From the NCBI RefSeq assembly GCF_000524195.1, contig NW_020170381.1:637650-701649 (forward strand): a stretch of DNA of 64,000 nt, in the 5' to 3' direction. This document shows positions 13,258 to 27,600 of this stretch, piece by piece. The translations under genes and the position numbers were made by a program. This DNA comes from Echinococcus granulosus (lineage: Eukaryota > Platyhelminthes > Cestoda > Cyclophyllidea > Taeniidae). Positions within the stretch are counted from its first letter, which is position 1; each line of letters opens with the position of its first letter. Below the pieces are notes generated by a model. The model was not told the origin of the DNA. It did no database searches and worked only from the letters and a program-made list of their open reading frames with translations.

Positions 13258-13671
13258 ATGTCTCAGCAAGGCGCTGCACTTCAAAACTACAATAATGAAC
13301 TGGTTAAATGTGGGTTTTCCCTTTTTCTAGCATATTAATTAGGTTTTGAGGACCTTTGTAAACGAAGAGAAGACATTCAGAGGCAAATACACGTTGATGA
13401 AACAGAGAAAGCAAAATTACAAAGAGAATTGAACCAAATTACTGAAAAGCTTAATCGTGTAAATGACAGCTTGCAGAAAAAGCTAGTACTGCGCAACGAA
13501 TTAGATCGAACCATTGCCGAATCTGAGGCCGCTTACATGAAGGTGTGCTTGATGTTTTTGCGTTCTTTACCATGTTAGATTCTCGAAAGCTCCCAAACAT
13601 TACTTTGTGTTTTAAAAAAGGAGGGACAGGGAATAATGCAGAGAGCTGCTGCCAAGAATGTTCCCATATAA
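13258..13671 (+). CDS. SSNA1: SSNA1 (NA14) microtubule-associated coiled-coil protein
   Basis: SSNA1 is a small self-assembling coiled-coil protein of centrioles, basal bodies and axons that binds and branches microtubules. Three exons: 13258-13309, 13343-13542 and 13579-13671, separated by introns of 33 and 36 nt with GT..AG ends and matching phases. The product is 114 aa, close to the 119 aa of the human protein. It starts MSQQGAALQNYNNELVKC, which is nearly the same as the vertebrate N-terminus. It continues with RREDIQRQI, ITEKLNRVNDSL, RNELDRTIAESEAAYMK and ILESSQTLLCVLKKE, all conserved landmarks. Almost the whole protein is predicted to be one helix. The ATG choice rests on this N-terminal conservation. 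Both ends of the gene are inside the window and no defect is seen. Confidence 0.96.
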
Positions 13672-16600
13672 ATACTCGCTTGACTCTGTGGACATAATTC
13701 TCTGCCCAATTGTACATATGTAATGTGCATGTATTTTGTGGTTTCTTCATTGAGGGATCCCACAGTCGAGCAATCTTAGCTTTGCTTTTTTCAGGCAGTT
13801 TTTTATGTACGTACTGTATTAATGTAAAGATCGGTGCAGGGTGACTTATGGGTTCTTGACTTTTCGCTTCATATATTTGCAGGACAAATATTTTTACTAT
13901 TTCATGGTGCAAGGTCCCATTACCTATTCTCTCTATTTGTAAAAATACATTTGAACCATCAATTAGTGTTTTTGTTAAAGCAGGTAGACACAATTGGGAA
14001 CTCTCATCGACAGTTAGTCGCGTGTTAAGCTCAAACTGTTATGCCTTTTGTCATTGTTGGCTTATCCGACTGTTTGAGAGATCGCATTGCGGTTGAATGC
14101 CTTGGAGTTGTAATTTAGCGATTTGCCTTGGTATCGGTCTGGTGTCATGCGCCGCCCGACTTAGTACATAGAACCAATAGAGCTAGGAAGAACTGCGATT
14201 GCATGTTGTTCGTTCAGTTCATATTCCTCGAAATCGTCCAGTTTGTAGCGTTTTGGGTGAAGTTCTAGTATAGCTGAAAGTCAGTCAGGCGGTACTAGTG
14301 CCTCTGGATAACTTCGACCATTCTCTTTTCATCCACTTCGCTTCAGCACATCGAACCGGGATTCAAAGCGGGTGTATAATTTCCTGTACCCAGGGAGTGT
14401 TTAAAGGTGGTTCATATGTATGCTTAGGTGGTGTGGCAAGTTCCCTAGTAAAAAGTGCGCTTGCACTTGTTCTGAGGTATTTGGTTAGTCCAATTTGAAG
14501 TTGTGTTCATCCGGTAGAATAAGAGCTTTGAGGTCATATGGATAAAATCAAGAGTGTCAGAAAGCTAAGGTCAACTTGCTTTCTTGGTTCACGTTGCTTG
14601 ATGCGGCGTGACTTTCAACTTGACTAATAAATTTTTATACACTTGTACCTCGTGGCCTCAACACATTTTCACAGATGATATCGTCGGATGTAATCTGGGG
14701 ACCTTAGGTAGGTTTTCGTACTATATTTTTTTGCTTGCAAGTCCTTATCATTGAGACCCTTTTCTGTTAAAAATTTATACTTCAGAGCAGGAATATTATT
14801 CTTCTATTCTGAAATGTGGTACTTCAATAGCCTTACTGTGGTTCTCGGGACAGATGGGTTGGTAGTGGGATGAACGTAATGTGAAACACGTCAAAGGCAC
14901 TACTCATTTCTAAATACACTCCATTCTCTATAGGTGATGAACAGTTCGCACTGTGCATAGGTGTAAATAAAGTAGTATATTTGAACCTGGATGCATGACT
15001 GAAAATGTTAAGGTTTAAGCCTTGGCTTTATATTACTTCAACATCGTATTACGTAGCATTTATCTGAATTGCCATTACCATATAGCCCTCCATTGAAATG
15101 AACTTGATACGGACATCATACTCCGTCCACGAAATTGACATACTTGCCCATGTGCTATATTCGCATATCACCATGAGTACCTACTGAAATGTCCCCATTT
15201 CCTCTTAATAGGAATTGAAAGTTTTGGCCTAAATCCTCCTTCCAGTGGGTATGGATATAAGCAAATAGGTTGTAGTACAAGTTGTACAAAATCTAAGTGG
15301 GCAGCAGATTTGCTGTAATGCCCTAAGAAAGGTATGTGAAGTAGCGATACTATTAGCATTTAATTATTCGTGTCCTCAGTAACACATCCCTACATCCTTA
15401 TATTGTTCATGCTGCCCGTCTATTTCCTTGGACTATGCCTTTAAAAGCCATCTGTCTGCTGAAATCACAAGGAGTAAAATCGGAAAAACGTCGCTTAAGC
15501 TATTTTTATTCGACCAAAGCAGCATGTGATTACAGTTTAATTTGTATCTCTTGTGTGAGCCAATTTCAGTTTCCGTAGGGCGACTGAATAGCGGTGGTGT
15601 GCCGATAAAATGGATGTGAAAGTCTAATGAACTTACGTTTTGAATGGTTGGGTCTCTGAGCCGAATATAAGGTCCAGAAGTGACATTTAGTTTCAGTTGG
15701 AATATAAGGCAATATGAACCTACTAAAAGTCTCCTAAAGAAGGTAGTGGTAATATGAGTACGATTAGGTTCTCCTCCTGCTATATTTTGTAAATTACTTC
15801 CATTTCTAACAAAAGTAAGTACAAACGTTTCCGCCTGAATCGAATCTCAAAAAGCATACTAAGTCTGCTGTTCTGTAACTTTACATTATTAAGCTCTAAA
15901 TGGAATATCTACAAGCAGGTAAAAGTTAAATGATGCATCTTAAACAAAGTGCGCTATTTATGCAAGAAAAATTAGAGGGATCTTGTTTGCCCTTTTGTCA
16001 GTTTCCATGTAATCCAGTCATCGGGAGTGCGTGGGAAATGCGTGAACAATTCGAAGGAAGAGGAATTGCTCCCGCTTTCGTGACTTAAGGCATAAAATGA
16101 TGACTTCAGCACGCGCATGTTTCTTTTAGAGTCCGCAATAAAATGAGGAGACAAACTCATGTTTATGTTAAGATGAACAAAGATAAAATGGCAGTTCTGA
16201 TGCCATCGGGTGGCATAAAAGCGTCTGCTTTGAATGAAAACTGGAAACACCAACGCAAAAAGATAGTTTGAATTAGGGCTAATAAAGAGTTATTCCCTGT
16301 TCACGAAAAATGGTGTCACATTTATCCCCTGAGCCACTAAAGAAAACTAGTCTTAGAGACTATCTCAAGATGAAAATCACTTCTAACTTCTGTGACACCA
16401 ACATCATGGATTGTGGCAGCATTTCACTTCCAATTACTGTTTCGAAATCACGGCAAAAAACTAGTTTGAATGGTCCAAAAATGCTAAATGTGCCTTTCTT
16501 TATCAATGCAAAATCCTTAGCTAATTTTAGAGTAATTTGACTTGTTAGCGGCTCAACTTGGAACGTTGCACTAAAAGTCTTCAGAGCCACTCTCTTCTGC

Positions 16601-18688
16601 ATTGTTGTCAGCCCGAAGTGCACTTAGTAGTACACGTGGACGCATCTTTGGCCATTTATCCACGTGTATTTGACGTAAGAGTGGTTGTGAAACAAAAAAT
16701 TGCGACAGCAGAGATACATAACAGCCCCTACGCCCGAATTTGAGTAATGCTAACAAAATCCACGCTTTTTCGAATAAGGCGCTTCCTAAGCACTAAATTG
16801 ACTTTGGCAATTTGCTCGTGTCAATGTCCAAGGTACTAATGGTCACTGCTCCCCCACGCATTCAGCACAGTGGACGGTTTTCTTGATCTGGCTATCGCCT
16901 TGCAGCTGAGCCTCGCGTGGTCTGAGTCGCCACTTCCAGGTTGGCCATTCAACCCCAATAACAAGCGTTAGTCACTTTTGCAAACCTGGTAGCTAATTAT
17001 GCCAATAATATTTTAGGTAGTTTCTACTTACTTCCCCTTTAAGTGCATGTAGCACATTATAGAATGAATGTTCAAATGTTTTCCGCTGATCGATTGTAAA
17101 TGCCTCAGAATAAGGCTTCAAAAGACCAAAGTCGGGTAAACTATCTTCATTTTTTTTTTCTAATTACCCTACTGCGAATGACATCCCTACTTTCAGATAG
17201 ATAAACAATCCACAGATCGCATCCAATTAACCGTCTGATAGCATTTTTCATTGTCACAAGATTTTAGGTTAAAGGGCCTTCCCCAAGCTTTGACATAGAC
17301 TTAGGACAAAAAGTCATTCAAACAATTTTTAAAGAGCGTTGGTGGTTCGCGAGCATAGTGCTTTGAAAAGCCACAACGGACGCGAGAAGGAGGGAATATG
17401 GGAGGTCCTTCTCCATCAAAAGAAGCCGATATGCTCCGCTATGAATGGTGGTGCATTTTAGGAAGCTTTTCATGCTTCGTAAATTGCATTGCCTGGGAGC
17501 AAATTCTCTTTGAGTCGTTAGCACTGTGCTGTGCTGATTTCTCCAAAAGTGTAGGCACTGACCTAGTAAAAAGGGTGTTTGCATTTGCGCTGCTCTTTTA
17601 ATGGTTTTCTTGAGAAGTGACTTGGCTTTTGGGAGGAAACACCCATCAGCGATGATCAGCAGGGGGGAGGGGCGGGAGACTAATTTCAACACTTTAGAGC
17701 TATTTCAAGCTTGTATTCGCACCTACTTTCCCCAAGTTTTATATGGAGTTCCCTATATTTAACGCACTGTTATGGAATATCCCAGGCATACGATAAGAAT
17801 CTCATAAACCCCTCTCGTTGGGAAAAGTTGAAAATTGTTGTAACTATTAAATTACAAAAATTTTAGTTGTTAATTTGTACAGGATGTAACGATATTACTG
17901 AGAATCCATTGAGGTTTTTTAAATGCAGCCAAAAATGCACATGGAGTACACGCAACTGGGCTTTTATTTTTATGATAATATGATAAAATAGGCTGTCATT
18001 GAATTAAATTTCGGATGTCGCTGAATGCGCACGTCAAAATCCCATATCTTTGCGCCATGGATTTGACGAGGCTAATAAATCTTCGTTTGATGATAAACAC
18101 TGCAAGCAGGGAAAGGCAGCGAGAATAGTTCATAGATGAACGAAAAGCTGACTTGAAGCAAAATTAAGGTTGTGCCATTATTATCAAAACATTTAAAGAA
18201 ATTAACCGTATACATTTCCAGTCGGTACTGCGAATGAAGTCCTTTTAAACTAAAGAAGTGAGATTAAAATGAGTAATCTCTTATTTGCCTCACTCTAAAA
18301 CCAACCAACTCACTATTCGACCCCGTGTGGCGGCCCTGAAGATGTGTTTGTGGCAATTTACAGCCTTTTTAAAATGTTTTTAATTTCCTGTGCCACCTAT
18401 GCACGTGAATGATCAAGATACAAGGATCTGTAATGCAAGAAACTGAACTTGCCTGATCATTTGACATTACCCTTTTACCGATAGGCACCTCTTGTTTACG
18501 TTAAAATGAACCGTTTTCAGCAAACAAAGGGGATGTGCAAACTTTAAGAATTAAATGACTGAGAATGAAAACCATAAATCATTTTCAAATGAAAAAGATC
18601 AAAATCACAAGAACTTAAAGTTGTCGCAGAGCATTAAGTGCCTACTCTCTAGGAAAGAATATGTACAACGTGTCAGGTGTCTCAGTGA
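13672..18688. other. intergenic, no recognised gene
   Basis: About 5 kb between the 3' end of SSNA1 (plus) and the 3' end of the ephrin gene (minus). Short open frames only, with AT-rich composition and no family motifs. An antisense frame across 13451-13993 is a shadow of SSNA1. I see no RNA gene or repeat copy here. Confidence 0.5.
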
Positions 18689-21600
18689 TCAACTGTTAAT
18701 ATGTAACAACACAAATAAAGCAATTGATAGGAGTTGAATGGAATATCCGTTCGCCCCCATGGTGTAATTATTGTACGCATTTTGGCTGCACATTTCCCAC
18801 ACGCTGCAGTTCTGGATGGTTTGACGTACGGACACTGAGGCTCTGAGCTCCTTACGTGCCAAGCCTCTTTGCGGAATAGCATCTGGAATATTGGACACGA
18901 AAGCACCTATCAGTTCCAAAATCATCATTGATACCCAACCATTAAGCGCTAACTGCCCGACAATCTCCAGGAATTCTTTCAAAATAGAAGAAGTTGGACA
19001 ACTGATGGCTTAATTCGAGTTTTTAAACTAGTCTCGATAGTTCCGGGTATAAACCAATGCGTAGAATAATCCAAAGCAGATGAGTATTAATTCAATAGTG
19101 CACAAATCTAGGCTAATTAATCATGGCTACCAGTTTAAGAGGAACCGATATTTCGGTTTTTATTGTTAGTTAGAGCGAAACCAAATCAGTCTCAATAGAT
19201 TTCGGTAAAGTGTCAGGCAAGCAATGAGGTTTTATTAAAGTAAAATTGGAAAGTCCTATACAACAACTAAAATGCAAAAAATCCAGCATAACTTGTAATT
19301 AAATTCCACTATTTTAGGAAAGGATTTAAATAGTTGAATTCTATGTCGGTCTGCGACCTAAAGATGGTTTTAGCTGGGTTCACAAACCCCAAATATGTGG
19401 TGGAGTCAGTTCATTTGCCAGAAGGACCGCATGCGTGAACGTAATTAAAATCAAATTTATTAAGGAAAAAAATTGGGGAATTTAGTCACAAAAAATACGG
19501 ACAGTTGCTTCTAGCTCGTGCGAATAGAGTTCCCAAGAAATGCATACCAATTTCACATTGTGACATGCCATAATAGGGGGATCAACGCTTGCAATGAATA
19601 TTCCCCATTGTACGTGGTACTAGACTATAAACAATGCATGATTGAATAGAAGAGACTTACCATCTCTGGATCGAGCGATTTCGCCCTGTACGATGGTCAG
19701 CCTCATGTTTTCCTCCAAACAGATTTTTGGTTGAGCTGCAACAAGCAACGTTGACGTCTCAATTAGACGTCTTTTGAAATGTTCACCACTGATACTACGT
19801 ATTCAGGCGCATTTATAATTTACCCTATCTAATGGTGATTGCAAAAGTGGTATTCCAAGTGATGTGGACTGTTCACTATAAAAATGGAATCAAACCTCAT
19901 GAGGCCAAGTGAAACCGAAATCTTCTTATATGCATCATTGTTTTTTACAAATACATACAAGAAGACTGGATGATGGTACTCTTTTCTGCTTTTGCATGTT
20001 GTGTGCACCTATGATAACGTGCACTGATCCTTGTGAATAATTTATGGAGTCCCGTAATTATATACACCGCTTGCACGAAGTGACTTACTGAATACAACAA
20101 TGACTCCCTGCAAGGTATGCTCCACTCCATGTGAGGAATAACTGGAATTACCTACTCCATTTATCAATAGAGTTGCTAACACCACTTGTATTGCGTTGAT
20201 TTGAGTCCACTTCAGGATGAAACGGAAATGTCTAATTGCGCATTTTGATCATGGGATGAATAAACAGTCTTTGTCAATTGATGAATGGGTCTCTGATATA
20301 GTTACCTTTTAGGCACATAAAGGCAATCCACGTATTTTCCTCCCCTCTTCAAATCAGATATTCCCATCTCTTCTTAAAACCATCCCGATTCTGTGGCTCA
20401 AATTTAGGACTACCAAAAGTAAGGGTAATCATTAAGTTTTTTCAATTAGTTGGCATGTTTCTTTTTAGAAAATGACAATTACGAAATTAGAAGCATCAAT
20501 GAAAGTTGTACACGCCTTGCCAATGCTAAAAGAAGTCCATCTCCTCTGAGGCGAGGCGCCGGGTCCAACATAAAATAAGGCGTTTTTGTCTTTGCAGTCC
20601 AAACATTCAAAACATGTGCTTGAATAATTTAGTCGCATCTGAGGGAGTATTAAGGTGAGAACACACCTAGACCTGGCACTTACAATCCTCTTCGTGAGTT
20701 GAGACGAGAAATAGTGAGGCATACTACACAACAGGGGTAGTGATTAAAATGGCAGCGAATCGTCTCACCAAGATGCGGTTTATTTGATGTTATAGTTTTT
20801 GATTTGATAGCATTCTAATGAATTTGTTAGGACTTCAGAACCCCGTTTTGTAATTTAGGGAGCAAGCTGTTATAGGTAATAAATATCGTAAAACTTTCCT
20901 CGGGAATCTGCATTGCAGTACACTTTTCCAATATCCGTACTTAATGTACCTCTTCGACGATGAAGTGATAAGATGGAGCTAAAAAAGGAACTTTATTGCA
21001 GTTATAAAACCATCCTAGTATGCTCGAATACTAGAAAATCAGCACATTATGGTCATGAACACCACGTAGCACTAATAAATCCTGCTCAAAAACAAAGAAA
21101 TTCGATATTTACCAATCTACTAAAAACAAATACCAGGAGGACAGATAAACACTGTTGGAACTCCTTTGGATTTCTTCGTAACAAAGGATGGAGTATGTGA
21201 TGCAGTAAAACAACAATGTTTTTTGGGGTTAGATCATCATTTATCCTCGATGTTTAATCTCGCGATCCTTGACCAGATCACCGAGTAAACCGATTTTTTA
21301 GTTGTTAACTACGAAAAAGGGCTCAACAACATTCCAAGAAGGCGATGTCTCAACCTACGTGTGGTGTTATTTAGACGATTTCATTCAAATCAGAACAAGG
21401 AATTGAAACACAACCTTTAAATTGCTTTTCGAATCATGTAACACAATACGCAGTTGTACTGGTTCGCAGGTGAAACGCATGCATTACTGTCCGAAAGAAT
21501 TCCAGGTAATCATTTGCCGCTTTAAGTAAGAACAAGCATAAGGAAATTAATGATCTTTAGTTTTCGCTTAGGCTAGATAGGAAAAAAATAAAACATGATA

Positions 21601-24600
21601 AATTAAAGTTTTCACCCAAAATTCTGAAAACTTGAACAAAACTGATGTACGTTTGATGAAAGGACTCAATGACCCACTTGAAGGGTGTAATTCGCATTCT
21701 TTTCGAAGAAAAACCTGTAATCAATGTATCTGGAATGCTTGAATTGTACTTTGAAGCCGGTTTCGTTGATAAACAAAGTGCTCTGACAAAAAATCTTCCG
21801 ATACAAAACTTTTAATCCCAATCGCAAGAAGTTGCTATAAGTGGAGTCGTATACTCTTCCAAAATTTTAGTTCATAACATTTAAGAGGTCTGAAGAATAA
21901 TTTAATGTTTTAAAAATCGTCAACTGGTCATTGAAATTCGATTGCAAAAGGCAACCGTGTAATCGTTATGGCGATTTTCTTTTTGAAGAAAAAAAGGTTC
22001 CCACTTTCTGATTTATTACAGTCGTGTAACTAAATCACACGCTCAAAAAATAATTAGCCTTTTAAGTCATGCATTCCAAGTTATCTGCGAAATGCCAATA
22101 CGCTTTTTTTAATTGAGACATGAAATTCTGCTCTTTAAACAACTTTACCTCCTGATTCGCTTACAGAAGCGGATAAATGGTAACTAAAGGTTTGGGTGGA
22201 AAATTCGGTACTCTAGTGAAATTTAAATAATTACATCCTGTATACGATTCACTTGCTCTTTATCCACCACTGCTTCAAGTGGGAAAACGGAAGCCCTATT
22301 TACACATTAACAAGTTTTGTTTGATGCCACTTTTCAAATTCCCATACCTGCCTCAATTTATGCCTACAAATTCGAATCGCATCCACTAAATATCATTATG
22401 GGGCATCTCGGGAGACTTGAAGTATCTTAATACAATGCTTTCCATTGGTGCTTTTCTGAGTTCATTTAAGCGTAAAGTAACTAAAAATAAGGAACTGAAG
22501 ATGAACTTGCCAACAAATCTTTTAGTAGTCCGATTAGACAACTTATAAAGAGGTAATTGGTGAAAAGTGTGCATTGAAATATGCGGCTCATTTGAATGGC
22601 ATAAGTACCTATAATGCCAGTTTTGCAGGTTCAACAGTCAGTGTGAATGAGTGCTTAGGCCAACCTGTGAAGTAAACGGGTCGATCTTTCTGGAAGCTTG
22701 GCGTTCCCGTTGACCAGGCAAACTCGTTTATCAGCAGGGTGAACGTCTCACCCTCCACTCGACCCGCCGATCGCTTGGCGGGGCCGCGGGGTTGTCGTGC
22801 CACTGATGGCAGCCGAGCGCGTCTGAAGGCCAGCGAGGTGGAAGCGGTGGCGGCAAAGGAGCGATTAGTGACTGGCATCTGTGGCAACCAAATATTCATC
22901 TCAGAAAGATTCACGCCCTTAGGCACCGCCGTATTGATAGGATCTCTGAATGAACACCGATAGAGAATGTTGACAGTATTTCCATTGTCAATTGGGTTTG
23001 AACAGTTGTCAAAGGCGTGTTTTTTGTAGGTCTACAAAAGCAGACTGGATTAATAAGTTAAAATTCATGCTTTTCTTCTTTGAAAACGAATAAAAAACCA
23101 AATATAATTTGATTTGCACTTATGATTTTGAAGAGTCTAGAGCCAAGACCGGTAGTCTGTGCCCATTTTTCGCTGTCAAGCGTCTATTTAAATTAACTCA
23201 AATTTATAATAAAAGCTAGCAGATGTTGCTTAATTTATGAGAGGCAAATGTTTCTGCGCTTTATAAGTAGTGAAAATTGCCTCTTTAAGTCGTTTTAATC
23301 CTAGTTGTAGGTTTAAAAAACTTTCCACTTCTATTGATTGCTCTATTGTTTTCATAAATTAAAATTGCCCCTTCTAGAGCTTTCTAACAGCCCCTAGTCG
23401 GACATTTAATGAAAAATCTTAAATTTTATTTTGCATGAAAACAATGACGTGTAAAACTAATCACCTGTAGCAATGCCAGCTAAGGAGGCGCTGCTCGCAG
23501 CACCTGTCATACAAATGTCTAATAGACCCTGCTCATTACATCAATCAAGATGTTTCCAACAGATCTTTGCATGATCCTTGTGAAGTGCTCGTGGTATCGC
23601 ATTGGCGGTGGTGAGGACTTTATGCCGTATTTACCGGAGCGGGTCAAAGCTCAACTTGTCACCTTTTTCAGATTCCGTTAAAAGCCACTTGTTCTATCCA
23701 TTTTAGCCGTTATTGTTAATGATACCATTTGCTTTCCAAAATCATATTTATAAAATGTTTATAAGCTAGAAATCCTAACATTGAGATACTCTGATTGCGT
23801 AACGCCAAACATTTGATTAGGATGTGTACTGCAATAAAATGGCAACAAATGGTACTAAGTCTTCACTAAACCGATACTGTTCTGGCGTTTAAAGAATTGT
23901 TTATTTCAATCAAGCCCACTTTTAAGTAGAACTCCTTCTTTGCACCTTGTGATTTCGTAAACAAAGTAGTTCTTGTGCGCCCATTAATCTGCGAGTGCCG
24001 ATACCAGACAACTGTGGATTTGATGGCACCAATTTGCACAGTGATTGGCCACAGGATGAAAAAGTAGAAAAGTGAAAAATTTGTATGCCCGCACTCGAAA
24101 GCGCATCCACTCGTGAGGGGAAGGCGGCGGGTAGGGGCAGGGGCGAGGATAAGGAGGGACGCAAAGGGGGAATCGCAGTTTTGTTTAGCATGCTTGTCAA
24201 GTCACTCACCCAGAGAATGAAATATTCGTCCTTGGGACAGACAAAAATTACCCTATCCCGCTGTTCCACATGAAGTACTGCTGCAGGTTTCACTCTAAAA
24301 CTGAAAACCGGAAGTGTTGACGGCAACTCCCACCAAATTGATTAGCATTTAACACTGACCAGTCCAGACCGAAACATACAATCCTACCCGTTTGCACGAA
24401 TCCGGAAAAAGATGTTTTGTTGAAAATATATCACCAACAATGTAAATTGAATAGTTCATGAAGTAGCATTACTAATTTCAAATAAAATAGGCTATTGAAT
24501 TTTCCGACATCATTTTTTTTTATTTTCATCATTCGCATAATTTAAAAGTACTTCGTATGCTTATACTTGGTTTATTTTGGCCAGCATAGAAGTTGAATTA

Positions 24601-24666
24601 AGTGAAACCTTTCTTTAATAATTTCGTTGAAGAGTATGCACGTGTAAGCAACACGATTATGACCAT
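18689..24666 (-). CDS. ephrin, GPI-anchored type
   Basis: Ephrins are cell-surface ligands of Eph receptor tyrosine kinases and act in short-range cell guidance. Exons, reading leftwards: about 24300-24210 (acceptor uncertain, up to 24317), 23031-22665 and 18882-18689. The first encodes VLHVEQRDRVIFVCPKDEYF, matching the ephrin strand that ends in the conserved Cys-Pro. The second has FDNC, ILYRC and FTLLINEF followed by FQKDRPVYFT, as in the KFTIKFQEF..FQKNKDYYIIS block of ephrins. It also contains an extra Ala/Arg-rich insert. The third encodes DAIPQRGLARKELRASVSVR and QNC, matching the AIPDNGRRSCLKLKVFVR strand, and ends with the hydrophobic tail IQLLSIALFVLLHINS and a stop. Phases 0 and 1 join these exons exactly. 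The tail with no cytoplasmic part suggests a GPI anchor. A possible signal-peptide exon (MVIIVLLTRAYSS) begins at 24666, but its splice phase does not fit directly, so an N-terminal exon may be missing. Confidence 0.78.
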
Positions 24667-27600
24667 GAACGATGCAAAGCGGTTGGCATAAGTGTAAAAT
24701 TTCCCTTTCTCAACTACTATTTGATTCCACGCTCCCCTCAGACATAGGGGTAAACGATGATGCAGTAATAACAATGGGCTTGAGAGTCTTAAAGTTCCCC
24801 TCATATCTTGGGGGCAAGCATATGCAGGTGGCTCCCAATGCAAAAGTGTGATTCGAATTGACATATTTACCGGTAGTCATTCATTTCACTGTGCGAATTG
24901 TCATCTTCGTTTAAAGCTATTATACGTACTTTTGAGTCCTTTGTAGACAGCTGGTAATAATACGCATCATTGTTAGGAAATACGTGGTTTCTTAGACACG
25001 TCCAAAGCAACACCCACATGGGTTATTTAGCAACGCTGTTCAGTAAGATAATATTCACTTACACCGGGATTTTAATGAAAGAGCCAAATGCGTGGTCTAG
25101 AATAGGTAAATGCAGTCCATGGTAAATGACCAAATTTGACGTTTCATTGACATTCCACATGAGCACAAGCAGAAGGTGAACATGAAGTTTAACCACGAGG
25201 AAGTGGATCACATCTGATCAGCTTCTGAATTTCAAAATTAAAAATTTAAAACCTTTAATATCAAATTCCAGATGTTTCCATTAAACTCATGCAGTATGAA
25301 AACCGATAGTAAGCTATCGGGGCTTAACTATGGGTGAATGGAAGGACGGTACTTAGACGATGGACGTTGCACGTGGCCTTTTGCTGAGCAAACTTTTTCA
25401 TTTGAATGGACAGGTTCTACGCACTGCTTGTGCCCACAAACTCAATTTATACGCGGTATGCAGACGTGTTACTAAGTAGGCAGTTGTCCAACGCAGCGTA
25501 AGAAATGTAGAACCGGATTGTTAAATTATCCCGATGCTCACAACGCCTGAGCTGAATGTGAATGTGAAAGTTAGCTTTAGTACTAACTGACTTCAACCCC
25601 TTCTACTTAGTAAGCACATGGAGCGGAGGTTTTTACTAACTTATTCTTCTCGTTTTTTGAGCGAGTGGACAAACTCGGGTAATTAACTTACCATATTTAC
25701 AGAAAAACGATAGATTATCATGTGGCATGTGAATTAATTGCAAAAACTGCCTCCACTTTTGCCCTAACTTCCTAATAAAGGACCTCATGCAATTGCTTTG
25801 TTTCAGTACCTCAATTCATGTGTGTATATGGCATCAAGTGTTTCGATTTATACAAAACGGTGCTTCTCTAACAAAAACTAGTTTTGAATTTTGTTGCAAA
25901 ATTCATCAAAATTGGCGACGTCAAAATTATTCAAGTAAATGCTCTTCAAGTATGATGTGAGTGCTTTTTCAAGGATGTATTTAAACGCCAGTTGCACACA
26001 GGAGCTACAAAGCGACTCTGTAAGGCAATCATGTGCATGTCTTGATGTCGTCTTTTAGGTATTGGCTGCAACCATTCGTGAATTCTTAATTCTGAAATCT
26101 GAGATAATACAAATCTGACATGCTGTTACATGTACTGCTGACGGGGTTTCAGATCAGCTGCACGAAATCCCAACATCTCTGACCAATTCTCATGCAACTA
26201 GCAGGACTGGCAGCCCCAGTGTTCATGACGGGGAAATCAAAATTAGATTCGGCCACTGTTGTGGCAATGCTGAAGAGGGAGTGGATGTTAGTGAAGTATC
26301 AGAAGACGTAGTTTTATGTGCTAAAATGATCTGATCTTACTTGCGAAACTTGTAGACTAAAACTAGTTTTAAAATGATATTTAGGTTGAAAAGGAAATGG
26401 GAATTCCTACTTATCTTAATGAACAGACATTTATACATATGTATACATGCAGCACTTTAGTATAATAAACAGCAGCACTTTCCCTCAAAATATCAAATTA
26501 CGATCAATGGGGTTATATTTTTCCCAATATTGTTAGTGATGGGCTATTTGAAGAAGGAGCCGCCACGTTAACTCTGCTATGTTCTGTACTAGTATTACTG
26601 ATTCCTTACAAAATATGTTTTACAAAAAGATTTAATAGAAGATCCTCTTTAGATTGTTTTCGTGAGCTCCTTTTCCCACTTTCGTCACTCACAACTTTTT
26701 ACCTTTGGCTTGAATTCACGATTCTGCGACAACTTTGTAACTGGTGCTTTGATAAGCATAAAATCTGGTGAAAGTATACGCTTTAAAAAATTTACAATTT
26801 TAGTCGACCAAAATATACCGTTATTGTAACCATGATTTACGTATACTTATGATAGCTGGAAATGGTTTCTCCTGTTCTCCTTGGGTTATTCCTAACTTTT
26901 ACAGATTTTAAAATTAACTATTAATTCGACCTGTTATAGTTTTTTTAATGAGCTCAAAGTGCTTTGAATGGAAGTATGAATTTTAAACCCACCGCCGATA
27001 TGATTTTAAATGGGCCTGATGAAATATACTACAGTGGTACTACTGCATTATCTGCCAGATTCGAGCGAAGTACGCATTTCATGAGATTTACAAGTGTAGT
27101 TAATGGCGAATTGCATCAGATGCAAATATTGTTCAAACTGGAATATTTAAGAATTCTCATTTTTATATTTTCGCTTGCTGTTTCATCTTCCACCTGCAAA
27201 ACATTTCATCTGAAAATGATAATGATATCTCGCACAATTATACATGGATTTTCATCAGCTCCCCTACGAAATTATGAAAAGCAGAGTGGGATGTGCCTTA
27301 AGATAGGCACCGAAAGCGCTAGGGAAGTTAATTTTAGGGTATTTAATAGATATAAAGCATTACGATAGCATTAAGATTCTATGGAGCAGTGAAGACTTAC
27401 ATTATATTAAGTGGACTCCAATAGATCAGGTGTGTTTTGGCATTTGTACAGAAATTAGTACATAGGATAATTATAATGCCGGAAATGATGATTGAATAGG
27501 TTGTGAGTTTTGACGTAGTCATTTGGGCCACTTGTGCTTGTATCATCACTCTGATGATAGCTGATATGAAGGAAGCTTGATTTTGGTATATATTGAACAG

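Noticed and set aside
13451..13993. 180-codon minus-strand frame
   Set aside because: Overlaps SSNA1 exons on the other strand; SSNA1 is certain and the antisense protein has no family features.
20465..20731. Minus-strand frame with CFECLDCKDKNALFYVG
   Set aside because: Considered as an ephrin exon, but exons 22665 and 18882 already join in phase across it and it matches no ephrin strand.
24085..24273. Plus-strand frame rich in Gly and Arg
   Set aside because: Lies over the ephrin exon and its purine-rich intron start; no domain.
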